NCBI GenBank assembly: GCA_030835825.1
Contig: JAURRA010000016.1
Coordinates: 1-64,000, forward strand
Direction: 5' to 3'
Origin: Flavobacteriaceae bacterium
GTDB lineage: Bacteria > Bacteroidota > Bacteroidia > Flavobacteriales > Flavobacteriaceae
DNA: 64,000 nt
Under the pieces are notes generated by a model. That model searched no databases. It worked only from the letters and a program-made list of their open reading frames with translations, and was not told the DNA's origin. Shown here piece after piece: positions 45,699 to 55,564 of the stretch. How positions within the stretch are numbered: the stretch's first letter is position 1; each line of letters opens with the position of its first letter. The position numbers and the translations under genes are program-made.

Positions 45699-46691
45699 TT
45701 AATCTCGATCTAATTTATATTTGCTTAAGTCCATCCCAAAGTTCAATCCTTTGATATTGACTAACTCTTCCAATTCGGTCAATGATTTTTTTCCAAAGTT
45801 TCTGAACTTCATCAAATCGTTCTTATTAAAAGAAACCAAATCACCTAAAGTCTCGACTTCTGCAGCTTTAAGACAATTCAGTGCACGCACTGACAAGTCC
45901 ATATCTACGAGTCGGGTTTTCAATAACTGACGCATATGCAATGATTCTTCATCATAAGTCTCTGTTTGAGCAATCTCATCAGCTTCGAGAGTGATGCGCT
46001 CATCGGAGAAAAGCATAAAATGGTGTATTAAAATTTTTGCCGCTTCTGTTAGGGCGTCCTTTGGTGTAATAGAGCCATCGGTAGAAATTTCAAAAATCAA
46101 TTTCTCGTAATCGGTTTTTTGCTCTACACGGTAATCCTCTATACCAAACTTGACATTCTTTATTGGTGTATAGATAGAGTCTGTAAAAATGGTCCCGAGT
46201 GGGGCTCCTGATTTCTTGTTATCATCAGCCACGACATAACCACGACCTTTACTGATAGTGATTTCAAGATTAAGTTTTACTTTAGGATCCATATTACAAA
46301 TCACCAATTCAGGATTCAATACCTGAAATCCAGAAATGAATTTTTGAAAATCCCCAGCCGTCAAAACGTTTTGTTTAGTAACGGAGATGTTAACCGCTTC
46401 GTGATCAACATCATCAATTTGACGTTTAAGTCTAATTTGCTTTAGGTTTAAAACAATTTCGGTAACATCTTCGGCTACACCCGAGATAGTAGAGAATTCA
46501 TGTTCAACACCCTCAATGCGCAGGGAAGTGATCGCAAATCCTTCCAAAGATGACAAAAGCACACGACGCAATGCGTTGCCCACAGTCAATCCATATCCAG
46601 GTTCTAGTGGTCTAAATTCGAACTTGCCTTCATAATCGGTTGAATCGATCATGATAACTTTATCGGGTTTTTGAAAGTTTAATATTGCCAT
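45699..46691 (-). CDS. rpoA: DNA-directed RNA polymerase subunit alpha
   Basis: The alpha subunit dimerises to start RNA polymerase assembly. The 330-residue protein has the N-terminal domain (residues 1-230, with [20 protein letters not shown]) and the C-terminal domain with helix-hairpin-helix elements (about 255-320: [34 protein letters not shown]). Both domains and the linker have normal lengths. It lies between rpsD (18 bases) and rplQ (24 bases), the standard alpha operon order. Confidence 0.98.
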   Translation of the reverse strand: MAILNFQKPDKVIMIDSTDYEGKFEFRPLEPGYGLTVGNALRRVLLSSLEGFAITSLRIEGVEHEFSTISGVAEDVTEIVLNLKQIRLKRQIDDVDHEAVNISVTKQNVLTAGDFQKFISGFQVLNPELVICNMDPKVKLNLEITISKGRGYVVADDNKKSGAPLGTIFTDSIYTPIKNVKFGIEDYRVEQKTDYEKLIFEISTDGSITPKDALTEAAKILIHHFMLFSDERITLEADEIAQTETYDEESLHMRQLLKTRLVDMDLSVRALNCLKAAEVETLGDLVSFNKNDLMKFRNFGKKSLTELEELVNIKGLNFGMDLSKYKLDRD

Positions 46692-46709
46692 GTTTTATCT
46701 TCTAAGTTT

Positions 46710-47315
46710 TTATTTCGAGTATAATTCAACAATGAATTGTTCATTGATGTTTTCTGGAATTTGAATTCGCTCAGGCACGGAAACGAATGTACCTTGCATG
46801 GTTTCATCATTCCATGTCATCCATTCATAAACAGGATTGGACGCTGCTAGAGATTGGGTAATGGCTTCCATAGATTTAGACTTCTCACGAACTCCAACCA
46901 CATCGCCAGCTTTCACTGAAAAGGAAGAAATATTAACTATACCACCATTGACAGTAATGTGTCTGTGCGACACCAGTTGTCTTGCAGCGCTGCGACTAGG
47001 AGCTATTCCCATACGGAAAACAACGTTGTCTAAACGAGATTCACACAATTGAAGCAACACTTCACCAGTAATACCTCTAGAAGCAGTAGCTTTTTTAAAC
47101 ATATTACGGAACTGACGCTCAAGTACACCATAGGTGTATTTTGCTTTTTGCTTCTCCTGTAGTTGGATTGCATACTCAGATTTTTTTCCACGACGACGGG
47201 TATTACCGTGTTGTCCCGGAGGATAATTGCGTTTTTCAAACGCTTTGTCTTCGCCGTAAATTGCTTCTCCGAATTTCCGAGCGATTTTTGTTTTTGGACC
47301 AATGTATCTTGCCAT
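46710..47315 (-). CDS. rpsD: 30S ribosomal protein S4
   Basis: S4 is a primary 16S rRNA binding protein and, in other bacteria, the translational repressor of the alpha operon. The 201-residue protein has the zinc-free N-terminal domain ([16 protein letters not shown]) and the S4 RNA-binding domain with [33 protein letters not shown]. An 85-base gap separates it from rpsK, by far the widest inside the block from rplC to rplQ, which could hold a leader element. The start ATG is at the family position. Confidence 0.97.
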   Translation of the reverse strand: MARYIGPKTKIARKFGEAIYGEDKAFEKRNYPPGQHGNTRRRGKKSEYAIQLQEKQKAKYTYGVLERQFRNMFKKATASRGITGEVLLQLCESRLDNVVFRMGIAPSRSAARQLVSHRHITVNGGIVNISSFSVKAGDVVGVREKSKSMEAITQSLAASNPVYEWMTWNDETMQGTFVSVPERIQIPENINEQFIVELYSK

Positions 47316-47400
47316 TCTAATTGAATTTAAAAGTGCTGTTGTGAATTAAGGTCTAGCTATCCTTCGACAACCAATAGCGCACTCATGCTGTTAGTATAAA
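47316..47400 (-). promoter_or_regulatory. Candidate leader upstream of rpsD
   Basis: This 85-base gap lies in an operon where neighbours are otherwise 1-24 bases apart. A small hairpin can be drawn on the minus strand from GCTAT and ATAGC (47356-47378), extended by a T-G pair. S4 autoregulation from the alpha operon is known in other bacteria, so a leader is plausible, but the structure is modest. Confidence 0.3.
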
Positions 47401-47784
47401 TTAAACTCGTCTTCTCTTCGGTGGACGACACCCATTGTGCGGCATTGGAGTAACGTCGATAATCTCTGTTACTTCTACACCGTTGTTATGTAAAGTACGA
47501 ATGGCAGACTCGCGTCCACCTCCCGGTCCCTTAACATAGACTTTTACTTTGCGCAAACCAGCTTCTTTGGCCACGGAAACCGCATCCTCGGCAGCAAGCT
47601 GAGCAGCATAAGGTGTATTTTTCTTAGATCCTCTAAAGCCCATTTTACCAGCTGAAGACCAAGAAATGACATCACCCTTTTTATTGGTTAGGGAAATTAT
47701 GATATTATTGAATGATGCCGTGACATGTGCCTCGCCAGTCGACTCAACAATAACCTTACGTTTTTTAGTATTAGATTTAGCCAT
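47401..47784 (-). CDS. rpsK: 30S ribosomal protein S11
   Basis: S11 lies on the 30S platform by the mRNA exit. The 127-residue protein has the typical start region [21 protein letters not shown], the central [20 protein letters not shown] and the C-terminal signature [17 protein letters not shown]. It begins 8 bases after rpsM. All landmarks and length agree with the family (E. coli 129). Confidence 0.98.
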   Translation of the reverse strand: MAKSNTKKRKVIVESTGEAHVTASFNNIIISLTNKKGDVISWSSAGKMGFRGSKKNTPYAAQLAAEDAVSVAKEAGLRKVKVYVKGPGGGRESAIRTLHNNGVEVTEIIDVTPMPHNGCRPPKRRRV

Positions 47785-47792
47785 GCTATATA

Positions 47793-48167
47793 TTATTTAG
47801 TAGCTTTTTTCTTATTGGCAACCGTTTTACGTTTACCTTTTCTTGTTCGCGAGTTGTTTTTAGTACGTTGCCCTCTCAATGGCAAACCAGCTCTATGGCG
47901 AATACCACGATAACAACCAATATCCATCAATCGCTTGATGTTCAATTGTGTTTCTGAGCGCAATTCACCTTCAATAGTAAAAGTAGCTACTGCCGCTCGG
48001 ATATTACTGATATCGTCGTCACTCCAATCGTTTACTTTTTTGTTTTCATCGACCTTAGCCTGATCCAATATTTCTTTTGCGCGACTTTTACCCACACCAA
48101 AGATGTAAGTCAAAGCGATAACGCCGCGTTTCTGTTTTGGGATGTCTACCCCTGCAATTCTTGCCAT
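47793..48167 (-). CDS. rpsM: 30S ribosomal protein S13
   Basis: S13 contacts the P-site tRNA and bridges to the 50S subunit. The 124-residue protein shows [26 protein letters not shown] at the start (helix-two-turns-helix domain), the region [29 protein letters not shown] and a lysine-rich tail that enters the decoding centre. It starts two bases after the rpmJ stop. Confidence 0.98.
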   Translation of the reverse strand: MARIAGVDIPKQKRGVIALTYIFGVGKSRAKEILDQAKVDENKKVNDWSDDDISNIRAAVATFTIEGELRSETQLNIKRLMDIGCYRGIRHRAGLPLRGQRTKNNSRTRKGKRKTVANKKKATK

Positions 48168-48169
48168 AG

Positions 48170-48286
48170 TTACCCTTGTCTTTGTTTGAATTTAGGATTC
48201 TTTTTGTTGATCACGTAAAGTCGTCCTTTACGTCGTACGATTTTACAATCTGCACTTCTCTTTTTTATGGATGCTCTTACTTTCAT
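48170..48286 (-). CDS. rpmJ: 50S ribosomal protein L36 (cysteine-poor form)
   Basis: This is a 38-residue protein starting [15 protein letters not shown] and ending KFKQRQG. L36 is a small 50S protein close to 23S domain VI. Of the zinc ligands of E. coli L36 (Cys11, Cys14, Cys27, His33) only Cys14 remains; the others are Ser, Asn and Phe. This is therefore the zinc-free form, which fits other Bacteroidota. It is easily missed because of its size. It lies 4 bases after infA and 2 before rpsM. Confidence 0.97.
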   Translation of the reverse strand: MKVRASIKKRSADCKIVRRKGRLYVINKKNPKFKQRQG

Positions 48287-48290
48287 AGTT

Positions 48291-48506
48291 TTAGTATCGA
48301 TAAGTTATTCTAGCCTTTGACAAATCGTAAGGACTCATTTCGAGTTTCACACGATCACCAGGCAATAGTTTAATATAATGCATTCTCATTTTACCTGATA
48401 TATGGGCTGTAACAACATGCTCATTTTCCAATTCAACACGGAACATTGCATTGGATAATGCTTCCTTGATTGTGCCATCTTGTTCTATTGCGGATTGTTT
48501 TGCCAT
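48291..48506 (-). CDS. infA: Translation initiation factor IF-1
   Basis: IF-1 blocks the ribosomal A site during initiation. The 71-residue OB-fold protein has the family pattern: [42 protein letters not shown] and [18 protein letters not shown] at the C-terminus. Length equals E. coli IF-1 (72). It sits between secY (7 bases) and rpmJ (4 bases), a usual place for infA in this phylum. Confidence 0.98.
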   Translation of the reverse strand: MAKQSAIEQDGTIKEALSNAMFRVELENEHVVTAHISGKMRMHYIKLLPGDRVKLEMSPYDLSKARITYRY

Positions 48507-48513
48507 AGTTCAG

Positions 48514-49866
48514 TTATACTATTGATTTTCTGTTTTTTCCCGTTTTCATCAAGCCGTCATAATGCTTATTAAGCAAATAGGAATTGATTTGTTGCATGGT
48601 GTCAATAGCCACACCTACCATAATCAAAAGAGATGTTCCTCCAAAAAAGATAGCCCATCCTGCTTGAACATTCATCAACTTGACAATGATGGCCGGGAAT
48701 ACTGCCAATAAGGCCAAGAATACTGACCCTGGCAATGTAATTTGCGACATGATACGATCGAGGTATTCAGATGTCTCTGTACCCGGTCGGATTCCTGGTA
48801 TAAAACCACCACTGCGCTTCAAATCGTCGGCCATTTTGTTTGTTGGTACGGTGATCGCTGTGTAAAAATAAGTAAACACAATAATCAAAATTCCAAAAAC
48901 GATATTATAAGTTAAACCAAAAATATCTGAAAACTGCGCTTGAAGCCATTGTCCTGTCCCTGTATCCTTGAGCATACCACTACCACCTATTAATGAAGGT
49001 ACAAACATGATAGCTTGGGCAAAAATGATTGGCATTACACCAGAAGCATTCAGCTTTAAAGGTATATACTGACGTGCACCTGCGGCAGCAGTACTGTCAT
49101 AGCTCCCAGAGGTAGAACGTCTGGCATATTGCACGGCGATCTTTCGCACTGCCATAACCAAAAGAACGGACAATAAAATGATGACTAACCAAACAACAAG
49201 TTCGATCAATACCATAATTAATCCACCGTTTGATTCACTCACTCGGGATGTAAATTCTTGCAAAAACGCCTGTGGCAAATTGGCAATAATACCTACCATA
49301 ATTAAAAGAGAAATACCGTTTCCAATACCCTTATCGGTAATTTTCTCGCCTAACCACATGGCAAAAATACAGCCAGTTACCAAAATAGCTACCGATGAAA
49401 AGTAGAACACACCGCTTTGACCTAGTAAGAAGGCTTCGGTAGGAATTCCTAGTGACGGTAAACTTGCTAAATAGCTAGGAGCTTGAACCAAACAAATGGC
49501 AATAGTTAACCAACGGGTTATTTGATTGATCTTACGACGACCACTCTCTCCTTCTTTCTGAAGTTTTTGCAAATAAGGAATCGCAAGCCCCATCAACTGC
49601 ACCACAATAGATGCAGAAATGTATGGCATAATACCCAAAGCAAATATCGATGCGTTGGCAAAGGCACCACCTGTAAAGGCGTTCAAAAGACCAAGCAACC
49701 CACTATCGGTGCTGTTGTTCAAACCTTCTAAGAGTGTTGGGTCTATACCGGGAAGCACGACTTGAGCTCCAAAACGATATACCAACAACAAACCAAGCGT
49801 CAAAAGGATTCTATCCTTGAGTTCGGTAATTCGCCAGACGTTTTTTATGTTATCGATAAACTTCAT
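48514..49866 (-). CDS. secY: Protein translocase subunit SecY
   Basis: SecY is the channel of the Sec translocon for export and membrane insertion. The 450-residue protein has ten predicted transmembrane helices. Landmarks are RITLLTLGLLLVYRFGA-like helix 1 (residues 16-36), the plug region after it, LVQLMGLAIPYLQKLQKEGESGRRKINQ (the SecA/ribosome-contacting loop) and KRSGGFIPGIRPGTETSEYLDRI (loop C5). It starts 15 bases after rplO and ends the spc block with infA and rpmJ. Confidence 0.98.
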   Translation of the reverse strand: MKFIDNIKNVWRITELKDRILLTLGLLLVYRFGAQVVLPGIDPTLLEGLNNSTDSGLLGLLNAFTGGAFANASIFALGIMPYISASIVVQLMGLAIPYLQKLQKEGESGRRKINQITRWLTIAICLVQAPSYLASLPSLGIPTEAFLLGQSGVFYFSSVAILVTGCIFAMWLGEKITDKGIGNGISLLIMVGIIANLPQAFLQEFTSRVSESNGGLIMVLIELVVWLVIILLSVLLVMAVRKIAVQYARRSTSGSYDSTAAAGARQYIPLKLNASGVMPIIFAQAIMFVPSLIGGSGMLKDTGTGQWLQAQFSDIFGLTYNIVFGILIIVFTYFYTAITVPTNKMADDLKRSGGFIPGIRPGTETSEYLDRIMSQITLPGSVFLALLAVFPAIIVKLMNVQAGWAIFFGGTSLLIMVGVAIDTMQQINSYLLNKHYDGLMKTGKNRKSIV

Positions 49867-49881
49867 AATTCAATTTGGTGC

Positions 49882-50334
49882 TTATAGAGTTATAGCTTCC
49901 CCTCCAGCAGTTTCAATGGCTGCTTTAGCTGTTGCTGTAAATTTATGGGCTGTAACTTTGACTGCCGCTTTTAATTCACCCCGACCCAAGATTTTTACCA
50001 AATCATTTTGAGTTGATAAACGTAAGGACATCATATCTTCTAACCCAAGAGAGCCCTTGATCTTTTTAGCCTCTACCAATTCTTGGATCGTATCAAGGTT
50101 GATCCCTTGATATTCAACACGATTAATGTTTTTAAAACCAAACTTTGGCACGCGACGTTGTAGCGGCATTTGGCCACCTTCAAAACCAATCTTTTTAGAA
50201 TAACCAGAACGAGACTTAGCTCCTTTGTGACCACGAGTAGCTGTTCCACCTTTACCCGATCCTTGACCGCGTCCAATGCGTTTACCTTCGCTCTTAACAG
50301 AGCCTGCTGCTGGTTGTAAATTGTTTAATTCCAT
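49882..50334 (-). CDS. rplO: 50S ribosomal protein L15
   Basis: L15 is a late assembly protein of the 50S subunit. The 150-residue protein has the glycine-rich extended start (KRIGRGQGSGKGGTATRGHKG, GGQMPLQRRVPKFGF) that threads into 23S rRNA, and a globular C-terminal domain ending FTATAKAAIETAGG. It begins 14 bases after rpmD, between rpmD and secY as usual. Confidence 0.98.
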   Translation of the reverse strand: MELNNLQPAAGSVKSEGKRIGRGQGSGKGGTATRGHKGAKSRSGYSKKIGFEGGQMPLQRRVPKFGFKNINRVEYQGINLDTIQELVEAKKIKGSLGLEDMMSLRLSTQNDLVKILGRGELKAAVKVTAHKFTATAKAAIETAGGEAITL

Positions 50335-50348
50335 GCTTATATAGCTAT

Positions 50349-50528
50349 TTAGATTTCTTCAACAGAAACCAAATGATTAACTTTTGTTACCATACCTAGA
50401 ATGCTAGGCGTTGCGTCATGCTCTACGGACTGACCAATTTTACTCAAACCTAAAGCTTCTAGGGTGAGCTTTTGACGTTTTGTGCGATTAATAGCACTTT
50501 TGCGTTTTGTGACTTTGATTCTTGCCAT
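50349..50528 (-). CDS. rpmD: 50S ribosomal protein L30
   Basis: The minus-strand frame from ATG 50528 to TAA 50349 encodes 59 residues: MARIKVTKRKSAINRTKRQK, then LEALGLSKIGQSVEHDATPS and MVTKVNHLVSVEEI, which is the L30 fold (beta-alpha-beta-alpha-beta). L30 binds 23S rRNA near helix 38. E. coli L30 is also 59 residues. It lies 5 bases after rpsE and 14 before rplO. Confidence 0.96.
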   Translation of the reverse strand: MARIKVTKRKSAINRTKRQKLTLEALGLSKIGQSVEHDATPSILGMVTKVNHLVSVEEI

Positions 50529-50533
50529 GATAA

Positions 50534-51058
50534 TTATCCTTTAAAAAGTTTATCCATTGAGATACCGCGATGTTTCGCAATAACTCTTGCATCTCTAAGT
50601 TGCAACAAGGCATCAAATGTGGCCTTTACAGCATTGTGAGGGTTTGATGAGCCTTGAGACTTTGACAACACATCGTGGACACCAACGGCTTCAAGTACAG
50701 CACGCACTGCACCACCGGCAATAACACCAGTACCAGGTGCTGCTGGGATGATATTAACCCGTGCTCCACCATATTTACCTTTTTGGGCATGAGGTAAAGT
50801 ACCTTTCAATAAGGGTATGCGCACTAAGTTTTTCTTGGCATCTTCAACAGCTTTGGCAATTGCAGATGACACATCTTTAGATTTTCCAAGACCGTGTCCA
50901 ACTACACCTGCTTCGTCTCCTACAACTACAATAGCTGAAAATCCAAAAGCACGACCACCCTTAGTTACTTTAGTAACACGCTGCACACCCACTAAACGAT
51001 CTTTCAAATCAAGACCTCCCGGTTTTACCAATTCTGCGTTTTTATATTTTTGATACAT
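50534..51058 (-). CDS. rpsE: 30S ribosomal protein S5
   Basis: S5 supports decoding accuracy and mRNA entry. The 174-residue protein has the N-terminal double-stranded RNA-binding-like domain ([29 protein letters not shown]) and the C-terminal domain with [34 protein letters not shown]. It begins 6 bases after rplR. Spectinomycin-site residues in the first domain appear normal by eye. Confidence 0.98.
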   Translation of the reverse strand: MYQKYKNAELVKPGGLDLKDRLVGVQRVTKVTKGGRAFGFSAIVVVGDEAGVVGHGLGKSKDVSSAIAKAVEDAKKNLVRIPLLKGTLPHAQKGKYGGARVNIIPAAPGTGVIAGGAVRAVLEAVGVHDVLSKSQGSSNPHNAVKATFDALLQLRDARVIAKHRGISMDKLFKG

Positions 51059-51064
51059 AGCTTA

Positions 51065-51421
51065 TTAAAATTTAAGTCCCCCTTCTCGGGCACCGTCTGC
51101 CAATGATTTAACTCTTCCGTGATATAAACAACCGCCTCTATCAAAGGCAATTTTAACGATTCCAGCTGCAACAGCCTTTTCAGCAACAGATTTACCAACT
51201 AGAGCAGCAACTTCAAGTTTGCTCCCCTTCGATTCAGCAATACCCTTGTCACGTGATGACGCAGCAACCAATGTGGTTCCCTTGATGTCGTCAATAACCT
51301 GTGCGTAGATTTCGTTATTAGAACGAAATACTGCAAGTCTCGGTTGTTCTGATGTTCCAGTAACCGTTTTCTTGATTCGACTTTTGATGCGAAGTCTTCT
51401 TTCGCGTTTTGTTAATCCCAT
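51065..51421 (-). CDS. rplR: 50S ribosomal protein L18
   Basis: L18 anchors 5S rRNA in the 50S central protuberance with L5 and L25. The 118-residue protein has the basic N-terminal arm ([41 protein letters not shown], read in parts) and the end [24 protein letters not shown], both family hallmarks. It lies 11 bases after rplF and 6 before rpsE. Confidence 0.98.
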   Translation of the reverse strand: MGLTKRERRLRIKSRIKKTVTGTSEQPRLAVFRSNNEIYAQVIDDIKGTTLVAASSRDKGIAESKGSKLEVAALVGKSVAEKAVAAGIVKIAFDRGGCLYHGRVKSLADGAREGGLKF

Positions 51422-51432
51422 TCTAATTAAGT

Positions 51433-51975
51433 TTATGCTGATTTACCTGCTTTTCTTCTCAATTGTTCGCCAACGAACTTCACACCTTTCCCTTTGTAAG
51501 GTTCAGGTTTTCTGAATGATCGGATTTTGGCTGCAACTTGTCCAACCAACTGCTTGTCATGTGACACAAGTTTGATTATTGGATTTTTTCCCTTTTCAGA
51601 AATGGTCTCTAGAGACACCTCTGGCGCAACGTTTAAAACAATATTGTGGGAGAATCCTAAGGACAAATCTAATTTTTGACCTTGGTTGCTTGCGCGATAA
51701 CCGACACCAACCAATTCGAGTTCTTTTGTAAAACCTTCTGAAACGCCTTTCACCATATTGTTGACCAATGAACGATAAAGTCCGTGCATGGTGCGGTGCA
51801 ATTTGCTGTCTGAAGGACGCGCTACTCTTAGCTCGTTTTCTTCAAATGTTACTTCTACATGCTCGTAAGCTTGCGAAAGTTCTCCCAATTTACCTTTTAC
51901 GGTCAATACGTTATTCTCTATTGAGACGGTAACGCCGCTTGGCACTGGGATTGGATTATTTCCTATTCTAGACAT
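51433..51975 (-). CDS. rplF: 50S ribosomal protein L6
   Basis: L6 sits by the sarcin-ricin loop at the factor-binding site. The 180-residue protein has two homologous beta-alpha domains: [15 protein letters not shown] at the start, [27 protein letters not shown] in the middle and [24 protein letters not shown] at the C-terminus. Length is typical (E. coli 177). It starts 15 bases after rpsH. Confidence 0.98.
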   Translation of the reverse strand: MSRIGNNPIPVPSGVTVSIENNVLTVKGKLGELSQAYEHVEVTFEENELRVARPSDSKLHRTMHGLYRSLVNNMVKGVSEGFTKELELVGVGYRASNQGQKLDLSLGFSHNIVLNVAPEVSLETISEKGKNPIIKLVSHDKQLVGQVAAKIRSFRKPEPYKGKGVKFVGEQLRRKAGKSA

Positions 51976-51990
51976 AGCTCTATTATATTT

Positions 51991-52389
51991 CTAATAAACG
52001 TAACACAAAACTTCCCCACCCACATTCTCTCTTCTGGCTTGTTTGTCAGTCATCACACCTTTTGAAGTGGAAATGATTGCAATACCTAAACCATTCAAAA
52101 TTCTGGGTAAGTCACCTGAATGAGAATATTTTCGAAGTCCTGGTCTACTGATACGTTGGATTTCTTTGATTACTGATTCTTTAGTATCTGCTGTATATTT
52201 TAAAGCGATTTTGATGTTACCTTGAACAACATTCTCTTCAAATTTATAGCTCAAAATAAAGCCCTGATCGAACAAAATTTTGGTGATTTCTTTTTTCAAA
52301 TTTGACGCTGGAATATCCACCACGCGGTGCTTGGCACTAATGGCGTTACGAACGCGAGTCAAATAATCTGCAATAGGATCTGTATACAT
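51991..52389 (-). CDS. rpsH: 30S ribosomal protein S8
   Basis: S8 binds helix 21 of 16S rRNA and in E. coli represses the spc operon. The 132-residue protein has DPIADYLTRVRNAISAKH at the start, KRISRPGLR-like text in RISRPGLRKYSHSGDLPRILNGLGIAIISTSKGVMTD and the end RRENVGGEVLCYVY. It starts 23 bases after rpsN. Confidence 0.98.
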   Translation of the reverse strand: MYTDPIADYLTRVRNAISAKHRVVDIPASNLKKEITKILFDQGFILSYKFEENVVQGNIKIALKYTADTKESVIKEIQRISRPGLRKYSHSGDLPRILNGLGIAIISTSKGVMTDKQARRENVGGEVLCYVY

Positions 52390-52412
52390 GATTTGCTGAT
52401 TTTAAAATGTTT

Positions 52413-52682
52413 TTACCAACTAGATTTTTTAACACCTGGAATAAGCCCTTTGTTAGCCATTTCACGGAACATAACACGCGAAAGTCCAAAAGTTCTCATA
52501 TATCCTTTCGGACGGCCTGTCAACTTGCAGCGATTGTGCATGCGAATTGGAGAGGCGTTTTTAGGTAACTTTTGAAGCGCTTCATAATCGCCAGCCTCTT
52601 TCAAAGCTTTGCGTTTTGCAGCGTAAGTGGCAACTGTTTTTTCGCGTTTAACTTCGCGAGCTTTCATTGATTCTTTAGCCAT
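52413..52682 (-). CDS. rpsN: 30S ribosomal protein S14 (zinc-free form)
   Basis: S14 lies in the 30S head near the A and P sites. At 89 residues this is the long form without the zinc finger: the C-terminal region [27 protein letters not shown] has one cysteine only, where the short zinc form has four. The end is [11 protein letters not shown], a clear family hallmark. It starts one base after rplE, implying coupled translation. Confidence 0.98.
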   Translation of the reverse strand: MAKESMKAREVKREKTVATYAAKRKALKEAGDYEALQKLPKNASPIRMHNRCKLTGRPKGYMRTFGLSRVMFREMANKGLIPGVKKSSW

Positions 52683-52683
52683 A

Positions 52684-53235
52684 TTAATTCTTTTTAAAAG
52701 GTAAACCTAGTTCGGTTAATAATGATTTCGCTTCTTTGTCCGTTGATGCAGTGGTCACAAAAGTGATATCCATTCCGTCAATTTTATTAACCTGATCAAT
52801 ATTGATTTCAGGGAAAATGATTTGTTCAAGAACCCCTAAGCTATAATTTCCGCGACCGTCAAAACCAGTAGCTTTAATTCCGCTAAAATCTCTTACACGA
52901 GGCAGCGCTGTGGTGACCAGACGATCCAAAAATTCGTACATACGTTCACCGCGAAGCGTTACTTTCACACCAATTGGCATGCCCTTACGAAGTTTGAACG
53001 ATGCGACATCTTTCTTAGAAATAGTCGTTATGGCCTTTTGACCAGCAATTCGAGTGATTTCATCAGCCGCATAATCGATAAGTTTCTTATCAGCTACGGC
53101 GGCTCCAACACCACGCGAAATTACAATTTTCTCCAATTTTGGCACTTGCATTACACTCTTGTAACCAAATTCCTCTTTAAGGGTGGAAATAACGCGATCC
53201 TTATATTCTTGTTTTAATCTTGGTACGTATGACAT
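52684..53235 (-). CDS. rplE: 50S ribosomal protein L5
   Basis: L5 binds 5S rRNA and contacts the P-site tRNA and S13. The 183-residue protein shows [56 protein letters not shown] and the C-terminal [22 protein letters not shown]. Length is normal (E. coli 179). It lies 5 bases after rplX and one before rpsN. Confidence 0.98.
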   Translation of the reverse strand: MSYVPRLKQEYKDRVISTLKEEFGYKSVMQVPKLEKIVISRGVGAAVADKKLIDYAADEITRIAGQKAITTISKKDVASFKLRKGMPIGVKVTLRGERMYEFLDRLVTTALPRVRDFSGIKATGFDGRGNYSLGVLEQIIFPEINIDQVNKIDGMDITFVTTASTDKEAKSLLTELGLPFKKN

Positions 53236-53240
53236 GACGA

Positions 53241-53552
53241 TTAGATTAAGTCATTAGTTTTCTTAGCATATCGAACTTTCTTGTCTTTTTCCATGCGATA
53301 TCCCACTCTTGTAGCGGCACCATCTTTAGAAATAAGTGAAAGATTTGATAAATGCAAAGCTGCTTCCTTTTCAATAATACCTCCTTGAGGGTTTTGAGCA
53401 CTGGGTTTATTATGTTTTTTTACCATATTAACCCCTTCTACAATTGCCTTAGATTTATCTTTAGTGATTTTCAAGATTTTACCTTCGGCACCCTTGTGAT
53501 CGCCTGCAAGCACGCGAACTGTATCTCCTGTTCTTAGTTTAATTTTTTTCAT
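53241..53552 (-). CDS. rplX: 50S ribosomal protein L24
   Basis: L24 starts 50S assembly and lies at the tunnel exit. The 103-residue protein has the KOW motif [35 protein letters not shown] and the following [28 protein letters not shown]. It starts 12 bases after rplN and ends 5 before rplE. Confidence 0.98.
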   Translation of the reverse strand: MKKIKLRTGDTVRVLAGDHKGAEGKILKITKDKSKAIVEGVNMVKKHNKPSAQNPQGGIIEKEAALHLSNLSLISKDGAATRVGYRMEKDKKVRYAKKTNDLI

Positions 53553-53564
53553 CTCTTTATCAAC

Positions 53565-53933
53565 TTATAGTACCTCAGGGGCTAGTGAAACGATTTTCAT
53601 AAATTGCTTGTCACGCAACTCCCGAGCAACAGGACCAAAAACACGCGTCCCTCTCATTTCTCCAGTTGGGTTCAACAACACACATGCATTGTCATCAAAG
53701 CGGATGTATGATCCATCGGGACGGCGCACCTCTTTGACTGTGCGCACCACCACTGCGGTAGAAACTGTTCCTTTTTTTACGTTACCATTGGGCGTAGCTT
53801 CTTTAACAGTGACAACAATTTTGTCACCTACAGAAGCGTAACGACGCTTGGTCCCTCCCAAAACACGAATAGTCAAAACCTCCTTGGCTCCTGTGTTATC
53901 CGCTACTTTTAATCTAGATTCTTGCTGTAACAT
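53565..53933 (-). CDS. rplN: 50S ribosomal protein L14
   Basis: L14 lies on the 50S interface, contacts 16S rRNA and is the target of the silencing factor RsfS. The 122-residue protein has [20 protein letters not shown] at the start, [15 protein letters not shown] and the end [24 protein letters not shown]. Length equals that of E. coli (123). It starts one base after rpsQ. Confidence 0.98.
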   Translation of the reverse strand: MLQQESRLKVADNTGAKEVLTIRVLGGTKRRYASVGDKIVVTVKEATPNGNVKKGTVSTAVVVRTVKEVRRPDGSYIRFDDNACVLLNPTGEMRGTRVFGPVARELRDKQFMKIVSLAPEVL

Positions 53934-53934
53934 A

Positions 53935-54192
53935 TTATTTCGCTCTTTCGATAATTTCTACAAGTCTCCAGCACTTTGATTTACTCAAAGGACGGGTTTC
54001 CATTATTTTCACTGTATCTCCAATGTTGCAGTCATTAGTTTCATCGTGAGCCACATACTTCTTCGTTTTCAAAACGAATTTTCCGTACATGGGATGTTTC
54101 ACTTTTTTAACTTCGGCAACCACAATAGACTTTTGCATCTTATTGCTGGTGACTACACCGATACGCTCTTTTCTTAAATTTCTATTTTCCAT
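53935..54192 (-). CDS. rpsQ: 30S ribosomal protein S17
   Basis: S17 is a primary binder of the 16S rRNA 5' domain. The 85-residue OB-fold protein has [34 protein letters not shown] and the signature region [31 protein letters not shown]. It lies 16 bases after rpmC and one before rplN. Confidence 0.98.
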   Translation of the reverse strand: MENRNLRKERIGVVTSNKMQKSIVVAEVKKVKHPMYGKFVLKTKKYVAHDETNDCNIGDTVKIMETRPLSKSKCWRLVEIIERAK

Positions 54193-54208
54193 AGCTCAGA
54201 TCGATACT

Positions 54209-54400
54209 TTATTGTATGGCTCTATTAGTTAATTCCGTTGCAAGACGTGCAATGTTTCTGCGTGTCTTACGCAATGACAATGGATTCTCCAACGGTGTCA
54301 ATGCATGTGTCATTTTCATAGTTGCGTATTCACCTTTTAAGGTGCTTAGCTTTTCTTCCAATTGCTCTAAAGACAATTCTTTAATTTCTGACTGTTTCAT
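54209..54400 (-). CDS. rpmC: 50S ribosomal protein L29
   Basis: L29 is a helical protein at the tunnel exit that helps dock signal recognition particle and trigger factor. The 63-residue protein has MKQSEIKELSLEQLEEKL, the central MKMTHALTPLENPLSLRKTRRNIARL and matches the family in length. It lies 10 bases after rplP and 16 before rpsQ. Confidence 0.97.
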   Translation of the reverse strand: MKQSEIKELSLEQLEEKLSTLKGEYATMKMTHALTPLENPLSLRKTRRNIARLATELTNRAIQ

Positions 54401-54410
54401 TTTCGGTCAA

Positions 54411-54830
54411 TTATGCTTCGAAATCTCGAGCGGTGATGAATCTGGTTTTAACAGGAAGCTTTTGAGCTGCTAACCGCAGTGCCTCTTTAGCTACCTCAGC
54501 TGATACGCCTCCGACTTCAAAAAGAATTCTTCCTGGTTTTACAACAGCAGCGTAATATTCAACGGCACCTTTACCCTTACCCATACGAACCTCAAGTGGT
54601 TTTTTAGTAATCGGTTTATCAGGAAATATTTTGATCCAGAGTTGTCCTTCACGCTTCATGAAACGAGTAGCTGCTATACGCGCTGCCTCTATTTGACGTG
54701 AAGTAATGAAAACAGAATCTAAAGCTTTGATACCAAACATTCCATTTGACAACAAATGTCCTCGACCCGAATTACCTTTCATTCGGCCCTTTTGTAACTT
54801 TCTGTATTTAGTTCTTTTCGGTTGTAACAT
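54411..54830 (-). CDS. rplP: 50S ribosomal protein L16
   Basis: L16 organises the A-site tRNA elbow region of the 50S subunit. The 139-residue protein has [19 protein letters not shown] at the start, [48 protein letters not shown] and the C-terminal [23 protein letters not shown]. It starts 17 bases after rpsC. Confidence 0.98.
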   Translation of the reverse strand: MLQPKRTKYRKLQKGRMKGNSGRGHLLSNGMFGIKALDSVFITSRQIEAARIAATRFMKREGQLWIKIFPDKPITKKPLEVRMGKGKGAVEYYAAVVKPGRILFEVGGVSAEVAKEALRLAAQKLPVKTRFITARDFEA

Positions 54831-54847
54831 GTCTCAATCCGATTAAA

Positions 54848-55561
54848 TTATTTACGTGCGCGACGATTTCCACCGCTGCGTCCTCCTGGTTTTGATTGCT
54901 TGGTTGAAAGGCCTACTAAGGGCGATAACTCACGCTTTCCATAGACTTCACCTTTCATGATCCACACTTTGATCCCTAAACGGCCGTATGTGGTATGTGC
55001 TTCTACTAGGGCATAATCAATATCTGCTCTAAAAGTAGACAAGGGAATACGACCTTCTTTGAAGTGTTCGTTACGCGCCATCTCAGCTCCGTTTAATCGA
55101 CCACTGATTTGGATTTTGATACCCTCAGCATTTAAGCGCATTGCCGCTACTATGGCCATTTTAATAGCTCTTTTGTATGAAATACGACTCTCAATTTGAC
55201 GAGCAACACTCATTCCTACCAAATAAGCATCTACTTCTGGACGTTTTATTTCGATGATGTTCAATTGAACCTCTTTGTCCGTAAGTTTTTTAAGTTCCTC
55301 TTTCAGCTTATCAACCTCTTGACCACCTTTACCAATGATGATACCAGGACGCGCTGTTGTAACTGTAACAGTAACTAACTTTAGTGTTCTTTCAATAATA
55401 ACACGTGAGACACTTGCCTTAGCTAAACGCGTGTGAATGTATTTGCGGATTTTGTCGTCTTCGGCTAATTTATCTCCGTAATCATTGCCACCATACCAGT
55501 TGGACTCCCAACCACGGATGATACCTAATCTATTACCGATTGGATTCGTTTTCTGTCCCAT
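54848..55561 (-). CDS. rpsC: 30S ribosomal protein S3
   Basis: S3 lies at the mRNA entry channel and has helicase-related function with S4 and S5. The 237-residue protein has [25 protein letters not shown], a KH type 2 domain with [16 protein letters not shown] (about residues 70-90), the C-terminal domain with [31 protein letters not shown], and a short basic tail ([12 protein letters not shown]). It begins 3 bases after rplV. Confidence 0.98.
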   Translation of the reverse strand: MGQKTNPIGNRLGIIRGWESNWYGGNDYGDKLAEDDKIRKYIHTRLAKASVSRVIIERTLKLVTVTVTTARPGIIIGKGGQEVDKLKEELKKLTDKEVQLNIIEIKRPEVDAYLVGMSVARQIESRISYKRAIKMAIVAAMRLNAEGIKIQISGRLNGAEMARNEHFKEGRIPLSTFRADIDYALVEAHTTYGRLGIKVWIMKGEVYGKRELSPLVGLSTKQSKPGGRSGGNRRARK

Positions 55562-55564
55562 GAA

